A stretch of 50,904 nucleotides of DNA from Lachnospiraceae bacterium. Lineage in GTDB: Bacteria > Bacillota > Clostridia > Lachnospirales > Lachnospiraceae. Numbering within the stretch: position 1 is the first letter of the stretch; each line of letters opens with the position of its first letter. The position numbers were made by a program, and so were the translations under genes. The notes beneath the pieces were generated by a model that was not told the DNA's origin, searched no databases, and saw only the letters and a program-made list of their open reading frames with translations. Below are positions 46,685 through 50,904 of the stretch, one piece after another. The stretch is from assembly GCA_030538915.1 (NCBI GenBank), contig JAUNTC010000003.1:1-50904 (forward strand), in the 5' to 3' direction.

Positions 46685-47272
46685 ATGAGCAGAATCGTTA
46701 CTTGTGAAAGAAAAACAAAAGAGACAGATATCTCTATTACGTTGAATTTGGACGGCACCGGAAAGAATGACATCCAGACAGGAATCGGTTTTTTCGATCA
46801 TATGCTGGATGGATTTGCAAGACATGGATTGTTTGATCTTTCCATACGTGTGAATGGTGACCTGGATGTTGACGGTCATCATACGATTGAAGATACCGGT
46901 ATTGTGCTTGGGACCTGTATTTTAAAAGCAATCGGAGACAAGGCAGGTATCAAACGGTTCGGACATATTATTTTGCCTATGGATGAGACGCTGGCACTCT
47001 GTGCGCTTGATCTGTCAGGAAGACCGTATCTTAGTTATGAAGCGAATTTTACAGTACCGAAGATCGGTGAGATGGATACGGAGATGGTAAAGGAATTTTT
47101 CTATGCTATCTCGTATAGTGCAGGGATGAACATTCATCTTAAAATTATGGATGGTTCGAACAACCATCATATGGCGGAAGCGCTTTTTAAAAGTTTTGGA
47201 AAAGCGCTCGATATGGCAACGATGGATGAGCCGCGCATAAAAGAAGCGTGGACAACAAAGGGAAGTCTTTAA
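46685..47272 (+). CDS. hisB: Imidazoleglycerol-phosphate dehydratase
   Basis: 195 residues, the single-function form without the phosphatase domain. Manganese-binding repeats: FFDHMLDGFARHGLF and DGHHTIEDTGIVLG in the first half, with NNHHMAEALFKSFG in the second. AAGGAGG (46669-46675) is nine bases from ATG 46685, so the upstream in-frame ATG at 46676 is rejected. It lies between hisD and the HisIE fusion. Confidence 0.96.
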   Translation: MSRIVTCERKTKETDISITLNLDGTGKNDIQTGIGFFDHMLDGFARHGLFDLSIRVNGDLDVDGHHTIEDTGIVLGTCILKAIGDKAGIKRFGHIILPMDETLALCALDLSGRPYLSYEANFTVPKIGEMDTEMVKEFFYAISYSAGMNIHLKIMDGSNNHHMAEALFKSFGKALDMATMDEPRIKEAWTTKGSL

Positions 47273-47287
47273 AGGAGTTTATAATAT

Positions 47288-48571
47288 ATGAGTTATAAAA
47301 GATTAATTCCGTGCATTTTTATTGCAGGCGGAAAAGCCGTGAAATGGTTTAATGATAAGAGTGTAGTACAGGATGATGTGATAGCACTCGCAAAATATTA
47401 CAGTGATCATGGAGCTGATGAGCTTCTCGTTTTTGATCTTTCTACTTCGGACGAAGAGCACGATGAAGCCATTGATCTGATGCGCCGCATCAATCGTCTG
47501 ATCCGTATTCCGATGGTGGCAGGCGGTAATATCAAGCGCCAGGAAGATGTAAAGAAAATTTTATATGCCGGAGCAAAACGTGCGATGCTTAATTTTTCTA
47601 AGCCGGACAGTGTGAAGGCGGTAGAGGAGGCTGCAAAGCGTTTCGGTAAAGAAAAAATTGCAGTATCTTTGAATGATTTTGATGCATTGTTCAAACATCA
47701 GCATATCATCGATGAGTATTCCAGCGAGATAGTTTTTATGCACCGACTGGACTTAAATTCCGTTATGGATGTGACAGATATACCGTGTGTGATCGTAACA
47801 GACACTCTGGAAGAGACGGAATTATTTAAAATATTAAAATGCCCAGGCGTGAAAGGATTATCCGGAAAATATATCAGTCAGCCGAACATGGATTTTGTAG
47901 AATTTAAAGATGAGTGTACAAAGGAAGGAATCCATATGACTTCCTTCGAAAGTATTATGGAGTTTTCTCAGTTCAAGACAAATGAACAGGGGCTTATACC
48001 GGTTATTGTACAGCATTATAAGACCCAGGAGGTTTTAATGCTTGCATATATGAACGAGCAGGCGTTTGACCAGACAATCAAGACAGGAAAGATGACTTAT
48101 TATAGCCGCAGCCGTCAGAAGCTTTGGGTGAAAGGTGAGACAAGCGGACATTTCCAGTATGTAAAAACGCTCACCATCGACTGTGACAATGATACATTAC
48201 TTGCAAAAGTAGATCAGATTGGAGCTGCCTGTCATACAGGTAATCCAACCTGCTTTTTCCAGCATCTCGTTGGAACAGAATACAACGAGGCAAATCCGCT
48301 TGAAGTATTCAAATCAATCTATGATACAGTCGTAGATCGCAAAGAGAATCCAAAGGAAGGCTCTTATACGAACTATTTGTTCGACAAAGGAATTGACAAG
48401 ATTCTTAAGAAAATCGGCGAGGAGGCGGCAGAGATCATAATTGCTGCAAAGAACCCGAATCCGGAAGAGACAAAATATGAAATTTCGGATTTTATTTACC
48501 ATCTTGTCGTATTGATGGTTGAAAAAGGATTAAGCTGGGAAGATATTGTAAATGAACTGGCGGATCGATAA
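47288..48571 (+). CDS. hisI: HisIE bifunctional enzyme with N-terminal degenerate HisA/HisF-like barrel
   Basis: 427 residues. The C-terminal parts are phosphoribosyl-AMP cyclohydrolase (HisI, about 232-330, with SRSRQKLWVKGETSGH and the metal site DCDNDTLLAKV...ACHTGNPTC) and phosphoribosyl-ATP diphosphatase (HisE, about 340-427, with KKIGEEAAEIIIAA). The N-terminal ~215 residues align by eye with HisF/HisA: KRLIPCI, GGKAVKW, MVAGGNIKRQEDV. The first catalytic Asp is F11 and the second appears as N129, so this barrel is probably not active. It may be structural or bind a pathway intermediate. Other his genes (hisC, H, A, F) are not in this operon. Confidence 0.9.
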   Translation: MSYKRLIPCIFIAGGKAVKWFNDKSVVQDDVIALAKYYSDHGADELLVFDLSTSDEEHDEAIDLMRRINRLIRIPMVAGGNIKRQEDVKKILYAGAKRAMLNFSKPDSVKAVEEAAKRFGKEKIAVSLNDFDALFKHQHIIDEYSSEIVFMHRLDLNSVMDVTDIPCVIVTDTLEETELFKILKCPGVKGLSGKYISQPNMDFVEFKDECTKEGIHMTSFESIMEFSQFKTNEQGLIPVIVQHYKTQEVLMLAYMNEQAFDQTIKTGKMTYYSRSRQKLWVKGETSGHFQYVKTLTIDCDNDTLLAKVDQIGAACHTGNPTCFFQHLVGTEYNEANPLEVFKSIYDTVVDRKENPKEGSYTNYLFDKGIDKILKKIGEEAAEIIIAAKNPNPEETKYEISDFIYHLVVLMVEKGLSWEDIVNELADR

Positions 48572-48585
48572 GGAGAAAGAAAAGA

Positions 48586-49569
48586 ATGAATGAACGTTTG
48601 AAAAATTGGGATGAAACAAAAGCTTTGAAAAGGAAAGAAGCACTGGAGATTTTAAATCTTCCGGAAGAAGAGATGGAAGATCTGATCGCATGTGCATATG
48701 CGCTTCGTACAAAATACAAAGGCAAGAAAGTCAGCGTACAGCTTTTGACGAACGCAAGAAGCGGAAACTGTTCGCAAAATTGTGCTTACTGTGCACAGTC
48801 GTGTGAATCCCATGCAGAGATTGAAAAGTATCGCATGGTTTCTGACGAGAAGCTTTATGGAGATAATGATCTGGTAGACGAGAAACATCTTGCCAGACAT
48901 TGCATCGGATTAAGTGGAATCCGTTTTTCGGACGAAGAAATTGAAGATCTGGCCGGTCGCATCCGCAAGATGAAAGAAAAAGGAACACAGATCTGTTGTT
49001 CTATCGGATTTTTAACAGAAAAACAGGCGAAGATTTTAAAAGAAGCGGGACTTGACCGTATTAACCATAATTTGAACAGCAGCCGCAGATTTTATCCGGA
49101 AATTTGTACGACACATACTTATGAGCAGCGCGTAAACAATATTCATATGCTTCAAAATCTTGGATTTGAGATCTGCTGTGGCGGAATTATCGGAATGGGA
49201 GAAACGAAAGAAGATGTCGTAGATATGCTCCTTGATCTTCGAGAAATCCATCCGGAATCGGTACCGATCAATTTCCTTCTTCCGATTCCTGGCACAAAGC
49301 TTGCCAACCGCGATATATCCGGATTGACACCTGAGTACTGCATGAAGGTTTTATGTCTTGCAAGACTGATGATCCCGTCGTCTGACGTTCGCTGTGCAGC
49401 CGGACGAGAAGTCTATTTCAAAGGAATTGAACCGACATTATTCAAAGTCGTAGACTCTATTTTCGCATCTGGATATTTAACGGCAGACGGGCAGGGAATT
49501 GATGCAACGATGCAGATGATCAAAGATGCCGGTTTTGATGGAGAGATTGAATCTACAGACGAGGAATAG
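48586..49569 (+). CDS. bioB: Biotin synthase (radical SAM)
   Basis: 327 residues. It inserts sulfur into dethiobiotin. The SAM-cluster motif is CSQNCAYC with C62, C66 and C69. Equivalents of the auxiliary-cluster ligands are present: C106, C137 or C138, C197 or C198, and R269. Unusual points are C270 directly after that arginine and NHNLN (N164 where E. coli has Asp). From memory, obligate anaerobes have a variant BioB with a different auxiliary cluster. It lies 14 bases after the HisIE gene, behind AAGGAG, so it is cotranscribed with the his genes. No other biotin gene is nearby. Confidence 0.9.
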   Translation: MNERLKNWDETKALKRKEALEILNLPEEEMEDLIACAYALRTKYKGKKVSVQLLTNARSGNCSQNCAYCAQSCESHAEIEKYRMVSDEKLYGDNDLVDEKHLARHCIGLSGIRFSDEEIEDLAGRIRKMKEKGTQICCSIGFLTEKQAKILKEAGLDRINHNLNSSRRFYPEICTTHTYEQRVNNIHMLQNLGFEICCGGIIGMGETKEDVVDMLLDLREIHPESVPINFLLPIPGTKLANRDISGLTPEYCMKVLCLARLMIPSSDVRCAAGREVYFKGIEPTLFKVVDSIFASGYLTADGQGIDATMQMIKDAGFDGEIESTDEE

Positions 49570-49578
49570 GAAAATATA

Positions 49579-50145
49579 ATGAGGAAAAAGAACGGAAAGA
49601 TGCTGTGGACGTTATTTTTGTCCACCCTTTATTTAAGCGCCTTTACCTTTGGCGGAGGATACGTTATCGTATCTTTGATGAAAAAAGATTTCGTTGACAA
49701 AAGACATTGGATCGACGAAGAAGAAATGCTGGATCTTGTAGCCATTGCACAATCCGCACCGGGGCCCATTGCGGTCAACGGTGCAATTGTCGTTGGCTAT
49801 AAACTGGCAGGGATCATCGGTGCCATTGTGGCAATTATCGGAACAGTCATTCCACCGTTTGTTATTATTTCTGTCTTATCAGTCTGCTATCAGGTCTTTC
49901 GTTCAAATAAGCTAGTTTCATGGATGCTGGAAGGTATGCAGGCAGGTGTGGGTGCAGTGATCGCTTCAGTTGCCTATGAGATGGGTGCAGCCGTTGTCAG
50001 GGAAAAAGATATAATATCTATTTTCATTCTTATTATTTCTTTTGCTCTGGCATCTGCTGGAAAGGTGAATGTGATTTTTATTATTCTTGGTTGTGCCATT
50101 TTAGGAGTGGTGCGTACTTTTATTGAAGGGAGAATGAAAAAATGA
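49579..50145 (+). CDS. Chromate-type transporter, first half (CHR family)
   Basis: 188 residues, about five to six membrane segments. Short-chain CHR protein with the signature FGGGYVIVSLMKKDFVD near 24 and AIAQSAPGPIAVNGAIVVGYKLAG near 56. Short CHR proteins work as heterodimers of two homologous halves with opposite membrane orientation. The natural substrate in gut anaerobes is unclear; chromate is a historic name. The next gene overlaps by four bases and encodes the partner. Confidence 0.88.
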   Translation: MRKKNGKMLWTLFLSTLYLSAFTFGGGYVIVSLMKKDFVDKRHWIDEEEMLDLVAIAQSAPGPIAVNGAIVVGYKLAGIIGAIVAIIGTVIPPFVIISVLSVCYQVFRSNKLVSWMLEGMQAGVGAVIASVAYEMGAAVVREKDIISIFILIISFALASAGKVNVIFIILGCAILGVVRTFIEGRMKK

Positions 50146-50702
50146 TTTATTTACAGCTTTTTTTAGGCTTCCTTCAAGTAGGCTTATTCAGTTTTGGCGG
50201 CGGTTATGCTGCATTGCCTCTCATACAGGCACAGGTCATAGATGCACACGGATGGCTTAGTATGAAAGAATTTACAGATCTTATTACACTTTCTCAGATG
50301 ACACCGGGACCGATTGCGATTAATGCGGCCACTTTTGTCGGCATTAAAGTAGCAGGATTGCCTGGAGCATTTTCAGCAACGTTAGGAAACATATTACCTT
50401 CCTGTATCATTGTAACGTTGATTGCAAAGCTTTATATCAAATATCAGAAAATGGATATGCTGCAAGGTGTCTTAAAATCTTTGCGTCCGGCAGTTGTAGC
50501 GTTGATCGCATCAGCCGGAATTGTAATATTAAAGAGTACTTTCTGGAAAGCAGGAATCACGTTTGCAATATCAGGGATGAACGTTTGGCTTATTTTTATC
50601 TTTATCATTGGCCTGACACTTCTTCTTTGGAAAAAATTAAATCCAATCGTAGTGATGGTGTTTGCCGGACTGTTAAATGTCGTATATCACTTAATTAAAT
50701 AA
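50142..50702 (+). CDS. Chromate-type transporter, second half (CHR family)
   Basis: 186 residues, homologous to the preceding protein: FSFGGGYAALPLIQAQVID near 16 and LSQMTPGPIAINAATFVGIKVAG near 50. It completes the split transporter, with start and stop overlapping by four bases. It ends the his/bio transcript at a clear terminator. Confidence 0.88.
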   Translation: MIYLQLFLGFLQVGLFSFGGGYAALPLIQAQVIDAHGWLSMKEFTDLITLSQMTPGPIAINAATFVGIKVAGLPGAFSATLGNILPSCIIVTLIAKLYIKYQKMDMLQGVLKSLRPAVVALIASAGIVILKSTFWKAGITFAISGMNVWLIFIFIIGLTLLLWKKLNPIVVMVFAGLLNVVYHLIK

Positions 50703-50713
50703 TGAATGCATAT

Positions 50714-50740
50714 AAAAAAGGTCCGGCGGGCCTTTTTTGT
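50714..50740 (+). terminator. Terminator after the chr pair
   Basis: AAAAAAGGTCC (50714-50724), loop GGC, GGGCCTTTTTT (50728-50738). Confidence 0.92.
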
Positions 50741-50828
50741 TTGAATTGTTTGAATATATTGAATAGATAGATATTAAAATGAAATTGAAAATACATTTCG
50801 TCATATTTACCAAAATTTCGAAAATCTG

Positions 50829-50904
50829 TTGTTATTATTTCAAAATGTAGGTATAATCCCATCTTTGACAGTTAATACGAGATAAAACAGCCGCAAAGCT
50901 TGTG
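50829..50904 (+). promoter_or_regulatory. Promoter and start of a leader RNA, cut by the window edge
   Basis: TTGTTA (50829-50834), 17 bases, TATAAT (50852-50857). The roughly 40 bases after the predicted start end with GCCGCAAAGCTTGTG and contain no start codon with a ribosome binding site. This looks like a structured leader, possibly a riboswitch. The interval 50741-50828 is AT-rich with nothing recognisable. Confidence 0.5.

Noticed and set aside
1..50904. CRISPR arrays, insertion sequences, prophage or integrated elements
   Set aside because: No spaced direct repeats, transposase or integrase motifs, or attachment-site duplications were seen. The tRNA-Leu has no adjacent integrase or repeated 3' end.

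Overview
This 50.9 kb window is ordinary chromosome from a low-to-mid GC, strictly anaerobic Clostridia, most probably a Lachnospiraceae gut bacterium. The evidence is gene content and style: a giant fused acyl-CoA dehydratase activase, an oxygen-labile two-subunit fumarase, GerW, Asp23/Gls24 and DAK2 proteins, RecU, short HisG with HisZ, strong AGGAGG ribosome binding sites and sigma-A promoters with 17-base spacers. I see no insertion sequence, prophage, CRISPR array or integron. Nearly everything is on the plus strand. The exceptions are the activase at the left end, tRNA-Leu(CAA) and apbE.

Layout from left to right. 1-4.4 kb: minus-strand activase fusion. 4.5-7.0 kb: pseudo-rhomboid membrane protein and pyruvate kinase. 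7.0-9.1 kb: a TrmB-like regulator overlapping a divergent LysA-type decarboxylase. 9.16-9.24 kb: tRNA-Leu on the minus strand. 9.4-11.5 kb: fumarase alpha and beta and a YoaK-like membrane protein. 11.6-16.5 kb: polA, coaE, walJ-like and degV. 16.5-20.2 kb: apbE divergent from a NusG-domain-II protein, a Gx transporter, ruvA and ruvB; the first three resemble a small flavinylation or electron-transfer module. 20.2-27.4 kb: zapA, a U32 peptidase, a SEDS/PBP pair, a small unknown protein, a DUF2953 protein and gerW. 27.5-34 kb: rpmB, asp23/gls24, fakA-like, recG, rsmD, coaD and a coiled-coil protein. 34-43.3 kb: pepD, then a compact eight-gene RNA-modification and housekeeping operon (NOP/Sun methyltransferase, RsuA, HAD phosphatase, YgiQ, SDR, unknown membrane protein, RluA, RecU). 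43.4-50.7 kb: hisZ-hisG-hisD-hisB and a HisA/F-like-HisIE fusion, running into bioB and a split chromate-type transporter. The right edge holds a promoter and a leader RNA that is cut off.

The most interesting points are: (1) the SEDS protein and its PBP partner overlap by at least 113 bases in a GC-rich patch that encodes a basic tail in both frames; (2) HisIE carries an N-terminal HisA/HisF barrel that has lost both catalytic aspartates; (3) BioB has an extra cysteine next to the cluster-ligating arginine and Asn in place of the conserved Asp of the NHNLD motif; (4) apbE shares a short divergent control region with EetA/EetB-like genes; (5) the his promoter carries three alternating TTTGTC/GACAAA half-sites; (6) the 1419-residue activase repeats the cluster-cysteine pair with the same 39-residue spacing in both halves. 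I found no wholly new defence or mobile system. All functional calls are from reading motifs and recalling families; no search was run.
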